21,889 nucleotides of DNA, from NCBI GenBank assembly GCA_036897625.1, contig JAYMTA010001085.1, positions 1 to 21,889 of the forward strand. Reading direction: 5' to 3'. The notes below the pieces were generated by a model. It made no database searches, had not been told where the DNA came from, and worked only from the letters and a program-made list of their open reading frames with translations. The position numbers and the translations under genes are program-made. The first letter of the stretch is position 1. Every line of letters starts with the position of its first letter. The stretch is from Pelargonium cotyledonis. Lineage: Eukaryota > Streptophyta > Magnoliopsida > Geraniales > Geraniaceae. This document shows positions 1 through 11,500 of this stretch, one piece after another.

Positions 1-27
1 CCACATACACAACCTTACATTTTGTTC

Positions 28-29
<2 letters not shown>

Positions 30-65
<36 letters not shown>
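30..65. repeat. (CT)18 microsatellite in the PHS1 5' leader or promoter
   Basis: An uninterrupted run of 18 CT units ends 75 bp before the PHS1 start codon. Pyrimidine-rich CT tracts (Y patches) are common around plant transcription starts, so it may lie in the core promoter or the transcribed leader. The length is likely to vary between individuals. Confidence 0.95.
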
Positions 66-68
<3 letters not shown>

Positions 69-75
69 GTGTGTA

Positions 76-99
76 CCCATTTTCAAACCCATTTTCAAA
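76..99. repeat. Two tandem copies of a 12-bp unit in the PHS1 leader
   Basis: The unit CCCATTTTCAAA occurs twice head to tail, followed by a third CCC. It sits between the CT microsatellite and the start codon. No regulatory role is evident; replication slippage would explain it. Confidence 0.85.
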
Positions 100-140
100 C
101 CCAATAAAGAGAACCATAAAATTGTATAAAGAAAAAAACA

Positions 141-3100
141 ATGGCCTCAGAGCAGAAAAAGGAACCCCCTCCTCCTTCCTCATCATCATCATCATCTTCT
201 TCTTCTTCCTCCGCACCCATCACCTCTACCCACATTCGGGTAAATAATTTTTCTTCTTCTTTTTTCATTTTTTCCCTAAAATTCTAATGATTTCGTCCAT
301 GGGTATCCAACCCAACACCTGAAAATCCCACAAGTCACTTTTTTTCTTTTCATGGTTGGTATCATGATTGATTTCTGGATCTGGGTTTCGTTTTTCATTG
401 CCATAAGGTGCTTGCATTTACAAATTTTGCATAGCATTTCCTGGTTATTTTACTGCTTTGGTTTCTGTTTATGTGGTGGGTTGCAGGAAAAAGAGGATAA
501 CAGACTGGAGTCTGGCGGATCTTGCGAGCCCGAGAGCCCGTTGCCCCTCACCGCCACTTCCCGGGTTGGTTAAGTTGTGATTGTTTATTTATTAAGAGGG
601 AAAATTTAGAATTATTTATCAATTTAGTATCTGGGTGATGATTGGTTTGTAATGGTGATGCAGGTGTTGTATATGTTGGGAGATATAACAGCAGGGCCAG
701 CTTTCAGGTTCACCCAATGGTTGGAATCGGTTCGTAAACGCAGTGCCAGATACCGCACCTCTGGCTTCCCCAACCGCCCACTCAGAGTCAGCAGCATGCC
801 ATTGGGCCTGAGGTGAATTGTTGAATTTAGCAATGTTATGCTGCTTTTATCCGAAACAAATGCTTTGTGCATTGGTTTGTTCTTGAAACCAATTGGTTTA
901 GTGTAGACTTTTTCTGGGTGATGTTTGAATTGATTGGATATGTTGGACCCTGCAGAAAGTTTTATTTGTGAACAAGCTGTATGTGTACTGAATTGTTAGT
1001 GATATTACCATTGAAATTTAAGTAAAAGCTAGATATTGTTATGGCTAGAAGAAAAGATCATGGTTAATTGTGAATTAAGGTTCTACAAGAAGACATTAGT
1101 AACTGCAACTATGATAGCTGAGGATAAGTATTTTTATCTCATTCCCTTGTAAATGTGATTTTAAGGAAGTTAGGCAGTGTGCTCTACATTTGTAGAGTTA
1201 TTATGTGTGATGTGGAGGATGTGCCGGCTTATTATCAATGGTTTTGTACTTGTTACAAATTTATCATCACTATTGCTATCCAGTGCAGGAGAGTCAACTA
1301 CTGAGTCAAAAAGTTCCTCACCTCCTGAGCAAGTTACGGAAATCAGTCTGTGGGAAAAACTTGGTAAAGCAGCTATGTTGGATATTGAATCAAACTCTTT
1401 TTCTTGGAACATGCTTGCTTCCCTTCATCACACTGAGCATAGTAGTAGCACTGAGCATTCTGAGGATGAGATGAATAAAGCCCTTGAGGTATGTGCTTGA
1501 TTTTTGCTATGATAGATGGAATAAGATCTGTGAATTATGTCTGTAAATAAATGAATTTACAAAGGGAACCCTTTTTACATCATTTGCGTATACTGTCTTC
1601 TGATTCCCAAATCCTCTCTGTTCTACTCCTACCCTACCTTGAGTATATTGTTGCGTGGGCTACTTTAGTTATGCTATTCAGGTTAATCATGGCAGTTCTT
1701 TTAACTTATAAGATGCTACGAATGTCTAACTGGTGTATTTTGTTCATTCACATTCAATTCTTGAAGATATTCATATCATTTATGTTGACATTTACCCTTT
1801 ATATCTCTACTCTCTTTACTTTATCTCCATGTATGTGTAGGTTACAGTGAATTCTGGTGGAGTTGTATTCTTTGCCCTATTCAACTTGCCTTGGTGTGAT
1901 GATGCGTCTCCAAAGGAGGCGGCTGCTGTTATAAAGATATCATCTTCAAGAATGGCCACACAATCAGAACGCCTTGGCTATGAGTTTGCAAGGTGGCTAG
2001 GAGTTCGAACTCCACAGGTTGTTTTTTGTACTGTAGCAGTCTAGCAGATGCGTAATCTATACCATCTAATACCGCATCGTCCTTATCTGATTGTTTTCAG
2101 TTGGAGTTTTTTATTCATTCTTTTCTCATTTTCTCTAATAATGTGGTATATTGCAGGCTAGAGTGGTTCATAATTGTAGCCCAGAGTGGCTAGATATTAA
2201 AGAAGCTGCAGAGAAAGCAAGAGATGCAGCAAATTCAGAAGGAGATGAAGTTGGTGAAATGACATGTTCAGAACTCTTGGAAGCACTTGAACTAAGCAGA
2301 TGCCTTATATTAATGAGGTGAGAAAAAAAAAATCTGGGGTTTTCATTTGTCAATGCAGTGTGATAGTGTGCAAACATGGGATATGTTCCCTCCCTTACCA
2401 CTTGATATATCTTGCCAGATACATTGGAAAGGTGATGAAGAGAAGCCGAGAGATGAGTAAATTAGTTAACTCCTAGCTTTTATTTTACTCCCTCTGTCCC
2501 AAAATGAGTGTCCATTCTCTTTTTAAAAAAATTAGTTATGCATGAATTACCAACAATACCGCGTGTTACAACAAGAGCACATGGGTGTATAATTGGCAAA
2601 ATCCAAGTCTAACTAACTTAGCCTTAATTTGTACGAAAATGAGAAAGTGGACACTCATTTTGGAATAGAGGGAGTATTACATTTATTCAGTCTGTTGGAT
2701 GATTAGGGTCAATTAGTGTGTCACTTGTCTCAACTGAGTGACTCAACTTGCTTCCTGAAGATGCCTATTTTATGATTTTTTTTTTGTATGCCAGCTTCCT
2801 TAAGGGCTTCCATGGTGAGGCTCAATTTGATGCCTATTTAAGTTTACAGGAGACCAGGAATTCAGGAAAAAATAATTTTTGTTAAAGACTGTTTCCTCAA
2901 GCTTAGGATGCCATTCAAATGGGGTTGACAACTATCTTGTTAAAACTTATTAGCTTAGTGAGGCCTTCCATGAAATGATCCTGAGTTTAAGAGAATTCCA
3001 ATATTAAATACTGATGTGGTTTTTCTCTATATGCTAGATAATGATCCTGAGTTTAAGTTTCCAGGTTTTTAAATGGGACTCTTGGCTTTCCTTTGCTAAT

Positions 3101-4831
3101 GGCATTTTGTCTTTGTTTCCTTTCTGTTTTTTAAAGCAAGAAAAGAAAGATATATTGCTTAGAGATTACTCTTTTAGAGGGATGGCTGATTAGTGCATTT
3201 TTACTGCTGCACTCGTTCACATTGCGCTGAATGTTGAAGCATGAGAGGCCAGGATTTTGACTTGTTATAATTCAGGGTCAATTGGAATATATTATTGCAT
3301 GTGCATTATTTTCACCTTAAAAAAATTTAAGGAGTTCTAATTTAACAAAGGAATATTATTAGTTATTCATGCATAATTAAACTTCCTAAAGTAGGAAGAT
3401 GACACTCATTTTGGGACGGAGAGAGTATTATGAAAGTCATATTAGGCAAACAAAACTCATCCTAGTTTGAAATATAAAGTATTAACTGTTAAATTATGTC
3501 AAGCAAATATCACCATAAACTGCTTCCTAGGGTAGTTTTAGATGTTGAATTGGTGTACTGAATATTGCAAAGTTTTTATTTTTTTTTATTTTTACAGCTA
3601 TGTACATGGATCCCCTTTATCGGAAAGCTCAGCTGCGTTTGACACACGAGAAGCTGCAGAAAAAACGGCAGCAGCTCTTGGCAGGGTATTGATGTTGGAC
3701 CTTCTCATCAGAAATGAAGATAGACTCCCTTGCCGTCATCTCAGATGGCGTGGTAATCCCGCAAACTTATTGTTGGCAGAAAAATCGACATCTGCAAACA
3801 CAGATGCAGTGGGAGAAGTTCTTGATTCTGTAATCAAACGTTACAAACCAAGGGTGATAAGAGCTCTTCAGAAAGAAAGAAGGGCATCTTCAGTAGATTG
3901 CAGGTTGAGCCCCTCTAGTCCAGGATTGGTTTCACAGAACTCTGATCTTTCAGATGTCTTGGAGTCACCAAAATCTAGTAACATGAGCTTTCAAAGTGAC
4001 ACTTCAATTGACTCGACATTTTCTGATTTTCATATAGTGGCTATTGACTCTGGTGTTCCTCGCCGGCCTCCTGCTGGAAAACGTGCAAATGATCAAGCAA
4101 TATATCCAAAGTTGGTAGAGTTACTTCTCAATAGTTCCAAGTACTCCTCCAATCTATTGTATGATATAACATCGGGGAAATTAGGATCACCTCCACCGGA
4201 AGATGCTGATTCTACAACTGATATGCGGTTGACTGAAATGATTTCAATCGCTCATGAGTTTCGTGGTGGGTTTCGGGCAGCTCTTAGGGAACTGCAGGGG
4301 TTCCATCTATTCCTACTAACACTACACCAAAAACTGGATAACCTATTACGTGCATTTTCAACTATTTTAAACAAAACATCATCAGGGGATTCTGACAGAG
4401 AGGATTTGACAGTTCCTGAGTCACCGTTACATAGTACTGGTGGCATCTCTAGTCTCTCCCTAACAGCTAAGGATCGAGGTGTTAATGATAACCACCCAGA
4501 TTTCAGTGACTCAGAGTCACAAAGAACAGCATCAAAGCCTCCATCTTCGGGAAATAAAGACATCTCCGATGTAAGTTCCCCCATGTCAAGGGACGGTTGG
4601 CATGGAAAGTCTGGTAAAGGGTGTGGAGAGCCCTTTCGTAGCCTACGTTTGACAACTAAGCTGCGCGATTTTCACAAATATGCCAAGGTTAGTAACATTC
4701 TTATTATATTATAATACAAAGTTAAACAACAAATTTCAGAAAAGAATAAACAAAAGCTAGCTGTTTTGAAGTCAATTGTTGGGTGTAAAAAAAAACCTTA
4801 AAATTGGAAAAAAAAGAAAAGATGCCCCGCC

Positions 4832-4862
<31 letters not shown>

Positions 4863-7826
4863 GTTAAAACTGATGTATCAAAATATAATTGTTGCTAATC
4901 TATAGAGTTGGCATTTGGCAATGGAGATGAGGTGAGGTGAACAATGTTTTTTAATATTAGATGGAAAGTGGAGATGGAAATGCTTCTCTGAACAAACAGT
5001 AATGACTGGATAGTCGGTTTCTGTCCCTTTAGTATTTCTTTATCTTTAACTTGGATAATGTTGTTGCATAATTAGACAGAAGTTTGCATACCCATGCAGA
5101 AAATAATATGGTAGAAGATTATGTAGTAGCAAACTAAAAAGAGAGTTATCAAGTGCCTATGAGGAAATCGAAGAGGATTTCATGAACTAAACTACAGGTT
5201 TGGTGGCATGTTGGCTGAGTTGCTGGACTTGAGTCAGGGGCAAAGTGATGGGACAGACTAATGTATGGAAACTAATACGCTTATGTTCCAAGATTTTTTT
5301 TTACACCTCGTAAGACTGAGCTCTTTCAATCCTTCCCACAACCCAATCCTTTTTTTGTTTATCAACTACAGTAATTTCCGTTCCTTCAGTTTAGTTTACC
5401 TACTATAGTAATTCCTATGAGCTTTGGTTTCATAACTATAGGAGCGCAGTGATTGCTGGGTTGCCAGAAGAAGGCACACATAACTATCCCATTGGTCTAA
5501 GAGCCTTGTTTTCAAGTCCTCTATTATAAATGTAGGGATGTTTCTACTCTGTCCATTTCCGTTGTCTAAGCCTGATCCAAGCATGTGATAGGCGAAACAT
5601 ATCCCTTCTTCCAATTAAGTGGGAAGCTTTCTCCTATCGAAATTCAGATTTGTGATCTGTGATCGCCTACCCATAGCGATAGCAGTGCAGATGGTCTAGT
5701 TTGTATCAGTTTTTCATTCTTTATTGATTGATTAACTTTACTTAGTACCAATCTAATCTCGCTCAGATGTTTGTGTCTGGTGTGTCTCACTAGCAAGAAA
5801 CTCCTGCATATATTCCACTGGTATGCAAACTCCAAGTTATGTTTTGCCCTAGGTTAGGGTTCGTAAATTTGTTTGTCAGCATACATTAGTCACTTCTTAA
5901 TTCTATACACATAAGCCTGTTTCCTTTATTTAGTAGAGAACTTACTACTATCCCCCTTCCAAGCAAAATCCTGAACTTGCTTGCCTTCCCTTCCTCGTGA
6001 GAAAGAAAGCTCTACCCCAGTGAGAACAGAAAGACAAGTGCCATACATCTAGTTCAATCCCCGTTCCCTAACATAAAATTTAGGGAGCTAAGCTAGATTC
6101 AGATATGTATATCAGTATATGTAGGCATGTAGCTATTATTTTCCTCTCGTTGATAGTAGTAGACTGGAATTGAAACAATTTTCTTTCTTGACAATTCTTT
6201 TTTGTTGGTACTATTACTGTGCACAGGTTGATGCTGAATTAAGTAAAGAATTGGAACAGTGGAATGAAATGCTGAGAAATGACATTGTTAAACTTTGCCA
6301 AGATAACAATTTTAATTCAGGTTTTTTCGAGGGTAGTGATAATAACGGTGTAATTGATGCTTATGAATTGAAGGTAAGGACGGAATGCAAGTATAACTTC
6401 TTGTCTCTATTTTTATTATATTTTTAGAAATGGAATATTTTCTGTTATTTGAATGGAGAGACATTAAACCTTTCTATCCCATTTTCACATTACCATTACT
6501 AACCTACAGGTAAGACTCGAACACATTCTTGAGAGGATAACTTTGATATCTGAGGCTGCAAATACAGAGAGGCCATCATCCATCTTGAGTTTCCTGTTCA
6601 TTGGTGGGGCCCTGGCTGCAAGATCTGTTTACACACTGCAACACCTAGGAATTACTCATATATTATGTTTATGCTCCAATGAAATTGGACAGTCAGATTC
6701 TCAGTATCCTGATCTCTTTGAGTACAAGAATTTTTCTGTGAGTGGTTTATTCTTATCGATATTGCTGTGCCTCTTGGTTTCAAGCGATGAATTCGATTAA
6801 TAGATTAATTTGACAATTGCCAATACCATGATCATGCCCACCTTTCAATTGCTACTGCTCAAATAAAGGAAAAGAATATCTAAATAATCTTCTCCAAGCA
6901 TTCTGTTGTAGTCCACAAAACCTTGTAGTTGGCATAAAATTTGCTGTTTTTTTCTTGCTTATATTATTTATGTTTCTCATCTATGTAAGTTCTCCTACGG
7001 TATGGCTCTGGTGATATTTTAAAATCTGTTTAAGAATTCCTGTATGTAGTGGTATGCCCCATCTTATCCACACACATGATCAAATATCTAACTTCCCACC
7101 TTTCTATGCATAGGGTGTCACTTTGTGGATATGTTTGGTCTGATCACAATAAATGCTCTTTTTGAACAGATAAGTGACAATGAAGATTCAAACATCAGTG
7201 CTATATTTGAGGAAGCAGCTGATTTTATTGATGAAGTGGAACACAAAGGTGGGAAGGTCTTAGTTCATTGCTTTGAAGGAAAGAGTAGAAGTGCCACAAT
7301 GGTGCTTGCTTACCTTATGTTAAGGAAGTAAGCGAAAGTTACAACTCAAAATTATTTTACTGGTTAACATGAAATCACAACTAACTGCTTGTATAGGTTT
7401 GAGTATAGCCTTTTTGTTGAGGAGCAAATTATTGAATGAGTGTCTTTTACTTTCATTTCAACCAGGAAATTCACCTTATTACAAGCCTGGAATACACTGA
7501 AACGAGTTCACCGACGTGCCCAGCCCAATGATGGGTTTGCAAAGATATTGGTTGATCTTGATAGGAAGTTGCATGGGAAGGTGTCTATGGAATGGCACCA
7601 GAGGAAGCCGACAATGAAAGTTTGTCCGATATGCGGGAAAAACGCAGGTCTAAGCAGCAGCTCACTGAAGCTTCACTTGCAAAAATCACACAAGAAGCTA
7701 TCATCTGGGAGTGTTGACAGTGCCATGAGTATGGAAATACAGAAGGTTCTGTCCACAATACAAATAACCAGAGGAGGGAGTGTAAGCCCAACCCAGAGGT
7801 CACATTCAACTGATGATTTGGAATAG
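141..7826 (+). CDS. PHS1: PHS1: dual-specificity tyrosine phosphatase with actin-fragmin-kinase-like domain (complete, 11 coding exons)
   Basis: Coding exons: 141-239, 487-564, 664-812, 1284-1488, 1841-2017, 2157-2317, 3598-4687, 6227-6373, 6510-6737, 7170-7327, 7466-7826. All junctions are GT-AG and the frame holds, giving 2853 bp and 950 residues, close to my recollection of Arabidopsis PHS1 (about 930). The start lies in a good dicot context (AACAATGGC) with no upstream ATG in the window. The product is near-identical along its length to remembered PHS1. Seen in order: a Pro4-Ser12 run (9-24); a conserved segment from V60 with a basic cluster at R83-R85, near the docking region hit in Arabidopsis phs1-1; a kinase-like domain from about 178 to 460 with likely ATP lysine K209, catalytic-loop D331 and N346, and metal-binding D440; a Ser-rich linker; a dual-specificity phosphatase domain (about 700-870) with the HCFEGKSR loop, C812 and R818, and probable general acid D781; and a C2H2-like motif C884, C887, H901, H906. 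In Arabidopsis the kinase phosphorylates alpha-tubulin and depolymerises cortical microtubules under osmotic stress, while the phosphatase domain restrains it. Cytosolic location is inferred from the family. Confidence 0.95.
2488..2674. mobile_element. Stowaway-type MITE (187 bp) in PHS1 intron 6
   Basis: The element starts CTCCCTCTGTCCCAAAATG and ends, read as reverse complement, CTCCCTCTATTCCAAAATG. The inverted repeats match over about 27 bp with two mismatches (both share AAAATGAGTGTCCA). It is flanked on both sides by TA (2486-2487 and 2675-2676), the Tc1/mariner target duplication. End sequence, size and TA target match plant Stowaway MITEs, which are non-autonomous and moved by mariner-like transposases. 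It has no coding capacity and is spliced out. Confidence 0.9.
3320..3425. mobile_element. Truncated Stowaway-like MITE end in PHS1 intron 6
   Basis: The right end matches the neighbouring complete element: GACACTCATTTTGGGACGG, then AGAGAG and TA at 3426-3427. The interior shares the TTAAAAAAATT and TTAGTTAT-CATG segments with that element. No left inverted repeat is visible upstream, so this is a degraded or truncated copy and its left border is approximate. Confidence 0.65.
4688..6226 (+). other. PHS1 intron 7 (1539 bp)
   Basis: It runs from donor AAG|GTTAGT to acceptor TGCACAG|GTTGAT, joining the linker region to the exon beginning [11 protein letters not shown]. It contains a 29-T homopolymer and otherwise unremarkable AT-rich sequence. 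I saw no terminal inverted repeats, LTR ends or coding exons. Short frames on the minus strand at 5396-5835 look non-coding. Confidence 0.9.
4834..4862. repeat. Poly-T tract (29 T) in PHS1 intron 7
   Basis: An uninterrupted run of 29 T follows an A-rich stretch at about 4790-4820. It could be the tail of an inverted retroposed sequence or simple slippage. No target duplication was recognised. Confidence 0.9.
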
Positions 7827-8514
7827 CATTGTCTAGCTAGTTGTACCTATCTCAAATTTTGTTGTATATTAATTTGCTTTTTATCTGCATTGTTATAAGA
7901 TATGATACATCTAATAAAATAAAGATTAAAATCAGTTTTTCAAGAATATTTTTGTTCATAAATCAACTGATTTCTCATACCAGTTTCTTGAATGCAAAAT
8001 GTTTTTATAGTTACTCCAAACCTGTATTTATGTTGTACAACTTCAGTGATATACAGAGATATTAAAAACACGCCAGCTAGACCCAGAGAAAATAGAATTT
8101 CAAATTTGAGAAAAACACAACTGCCAATAATAACAAAGTGCAAGAAAATCACAATTGATATGGCACTGTAAATCACAGAAGAAGCTGCACTTGACTGACC
8201 CAACCACCCACCATTGAACACCATTCTTATTAATCTGCAAAGGTAACAATTGTACTGTCTGTATTGGTCTATTTCATGCAAGCTAATGCTAATCTATTTT
8301 CATGGTGCAACAGATAGATACAGCCTTCAAAGTTCAAACCCAACCACCAGTGACTGGACAGTCTTGAGTGCCAACCTGTCCTTCCTTTTCATTAAACTAG
8401 TATAATGTAATTTTGCAATTTTTAAATTTTGAAAAGGAAAAGTGGCAAAAGGAAAAAAGTACAACCATATTGGCAATAGGTCACAGAACCTACAGAGAAG
8501 CCTAGTTTTTAGTT
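7827..8514. other. Tail-to-tail intergenic spacer between PHS1 and ClpC
   Basis: This 688-bp stretch lies between the PHS1 stop TAG and the ClpC stop TAA, so both 3' UTRs and polyadenylation sites must fall here. Overlapping AATAAA signals serve the + strand. For the - strand I see only a weak AATGAA (plus-strand TTCATT at 8389-8394). Open frames at 7841-8065 (+) and 7940-8281 (-) have no recognisable family and are probably chance. Confidence 0.85.
7913..7923 (+). promoter_or_regulatory. Overlapping AATAAA polyadenylation signals of PHS1
   Basis: Two AATAAA hexamers overlap by one base, 87 bp after the PHS1 stop codon. That is a normal position for a plant near-upstream polyadenylation element, and AT-rich sequence follows. 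The cleavage site itself cannot be read. Confidence 0.6.
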
Positions 8515-11500
8515 TTACACTGGAAGTGCCTCTGATACAGGAGAATCTGGAGCCCGGCTGCTGCTGCTACTACTACTATTGAGGACAGTGACCTTCCCAT
8601 CTTCGTCAACATCAACTATGACAGAATCGCCTTCCTTGATCTCCCTAGAAAGCATCTTTTCAGCCATGCTATCCTCCAAAAGCCTCATTATGGCCCTTCT
8701 CAAAGGCCTTGCACCATAGCTCGGATTATATCCTTCATCAACCACCCTATCTCTGAACTTCTCGGTCACTTGAAGCTCTATTTCTTTCTTCTTCAGTCTA
8801 TCAAACACTTCCTTCAACATGATGTCTGAAATCTCCTTAACCTCTTCTTTTGTAAGCTGTCGGAAAACAATCATCTCATCCAACCTATTCAAGAACTCAG
8901 GCCTAAAGTATCGTTTCAGCTGCTGAATCACCAAGGTCTTAATTCTATTGTAACTGTTGTCTTCTTGATCCTCCTCGTAATCAAGATCAAATCCCATTCG
9001 GCGTTCTCCTTTCTGAATTACACTACTTCCAACATTTGACGTCATTATCAACATTGTGTTCTTGAAGTCCACTGTTCTACCTTTACTGTCTGTCAACCTT
9101 CCATCCTCGAGAATTTGAAGCATCATGTTGAAGACGTCAGGATGAGCCTTTTCAATCTCATCGAAGAGAACCACAGTGTAAGGTCGGCGTCTAACAGCTT
9201 CAGTCAATTGACCACCCTCAGTATAACCAACATAACCAGGAGGAGAACCAATGAGCTTGGAAACAGTGTGTCTTTCCATGAATTCACTCATATCAAGCCT
9301 GATCATAGCCTCTTCAGAGCCAAAGTAGTAGGTCGCCAGAGCTTTGGCAAGTTCTGACTTCCCTACACCAGTAGGACCTGAAAAGATGAAGCTAGCAATA
9401 GGTCGATTAGGGTTCTTGAGTCCGACACGAGCACGACGAATGGCACGGCTGATGGCCTTCACAGCTTCATCTTGACCAATGACTCGCTTGTGGAGGGTCT
9501 CCTCCATCTTCAATAGGCGGTCAGACTCACCAGTCGACACTTTCTCGACAGGAATGCCAGTCCAAGAAGAAACAATATGTTGAATGTCAGCTTCAGTCAC
9601 AAAAGGACCTGCATCATCTCCAGCCTCTGTCTCCGCCTTACTTATCTCTTTGCCTTTGTCTATCAGAGCTGAGATTTGTGCCTTAAGTTCCATTTCTCTA
9701 TCACGTAACTCTCCAGCCTATTAAAAAATGAATTAAATAATCAAACAAAATGGTAGGTAACTAAAGAAATAGTCAAAAAACTACAAGAAAAAATATCCTA
9801 TGAAACGAAGCAGAAAAAAAACAAATGTAGTAAACCGAAGTTTAAAGTACAGATAGTCTAACAAACTCACAGTAATTTAATGCAGTACTTTAATACTTCA
9901 CATATATACATAGCAATTTACTAAAGCTTTACAAATTTCAAGGTACCCACCATATTCACAACCTATCAAGTAAACTTTAAAATGGTTCTAGAATAATTGG
10001 TTCACTTCGTATATATATATTTAACAACAAAAAAACAAAAAACAGAAACTAAACCTTTTCGAAGTCCTGGCTTCGGACAGCTTCATTTTTCTCTTTCGTT
10101 AGTTGCCTGAGTTCCTTCTCAAGCTCTCTTGCTTCCTCGGGGAGCTACAACAAATTCAGGCCTAATTAATACAATTTATGGGTAAGAGTAAACAACACAA
10201 ACTTAGAGTAACTTAAATACCTGTGCATGCTGAAGACGAACTCGAGAACCCGCTTCATCAATCAAGTCAATGGCTTTGTCTGGCAGAAAGCGATCACTAC
10301 ACGTGAAAAGAAATATATATCAAGGCCACATATTAAGAACTAAAAATCACAAGGGTAAAGAGTGAAAATTCCAGGAGAAAGAAATAGCAGGTATTAACAA
10401 AAACAATTGTAAAGTAACACTCTAAAAAGAGATTATAATAGCCACCATCAGAATGCTTCTTTGACAAACATTATGGATACAAATAATGCCAGTTTTAGTA
10501 CACCAAAATGTCAGCACATTCCCCTGATATTGTTACTATCATGAGATTGATAGTCAAGTAAATTACTACATAAATATGGCATATACATACCCTACTTGGC
10601 ATATTGATCATAACATATAATGTTGAATTCCTGATTATTTAACTATCTAAACTGACACTACTTTAACTTGAACAATGTCACAAGTTCAGAATTGTTCTAT
10701 TCTCATAGTTGAAGAGGAACCAAATATAAATAAAGTTCATTTGAATTTTTCAAGTAATTAATATTGCAGACATCAGGAAGAAAAGAAATAACATTATAAC
10801 TAAAAGATACTTATAGTGTAGAGTAACTTCTCTCTTAAAAGCATCTAATTTTGATGACAACGCACAAGAAAACAAGAAAATGGAACTTTAAAATGAATTG
10901 ATTCATGGATAAGATACCTGATGTACTGGTATGAAAGCTGAGCAGCAGCCACCAGAGCCTCATCAGTGTAACGAAGCTTGTGATGAATCTCATATCTCTC
11001 TCGCAGCCCCTTCAAAATCTGTATGGTTTCATCGACAGTTGGTTCAGGAACTTTAACAGGCTGGAATCTTCTTTCTAAGGCTGGGTCCTTCTCAATGTGT
11101 TTCCGGTATTCATCTAATGTTGTAGCTCCAATGCACTGCACAATATACAATGAGTTAAGATAGAACTATCTGCCTCCTAAACTATAACATAAACATGTAG
11201 CAACAAGATGTCAAGGTTAATTAGTACAAGGAATCAGATGTAAAAATTGATGAAACACGGTGATAAGAAATCCCAATCATAAACAAGGCAAGTCCCATTT
11301 AAACTAGAACATAAACATAGACCACATAGTTTTAATAGAGTAATATGGTTTAGAGATATTGTATAGGTTCTCAATCATACGTGAAGGAAAGAAGAGTCGC
11401 ATTCCAACAAACAAGGCAAGTCCCGCAAAAGAATAGAGATTTCTTGAAGATTTGAACCATTTGAATTCAGCCTGTTAACCCCTAAGGTTTGGCAATTATA

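Larger units (their letters stand above)
2318..3597 (+). other. PHS1 intron 6 (1280 bp), carrying MITE sequence
   Basis: Donor GTGAGA after ATG AG and acceptor TTTTTACAG restore the serine codon of MSYVHG. Apart from one complete and one partial Stowaway-like element, annotated separately, it is AT-rich and shows no coding sequence of its own. An open frame beginning at 3542 only runs through the acceptor into exon 7. Confidence 0.9.

Noticed and set aside
1170..1412. Antisense frames opposite PHS1 and ClpC exons (also 2168-2401, 4252-4584, 7585-7809, 9115-9357, 13563-13757)
   Set aside because: They mirror conserved coding exons on the other strand and show no independent features.
3542..4714. 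A 390-residue frame starting at 3542 as an independent gene
   Set aside because: The first 18 residues are intron 6 sequence; the real exon begins at 3598 and ends at the donor at 4687.
5440..5525. A tRNA-derived SINE in PHS1 intron 7 (box A-like GGAGCGCAGTG and box B-like TTTTCAAGTCC)
   Set aside because: The boxes are about 70 bp apart, no target duplication or 3' tail fits, and no cloverleaf can be drawn.
7114..7169. An earlier acceptor for PHS1 exon 10 (GCATAG at about 7113)
   Set aside because: Using it brings an in-frame stop before the conserved phosphatase sequence; the acceptor at 7169 keeps the family sequence.
6543..7331. Separate small phosphatase genes
   Set aside because: These are PHS1 exons 9 and 10 read with extra intron sequence; splice sites join them in frame.
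8515..9693. A 392-residue frame that looks like a stand-alone truncated ClpB/ClpC gene
   Set aside because: It is the last ClpC exon; its first Met (codon 540) is internal and the exon starts at 9717 after a good acceptor.
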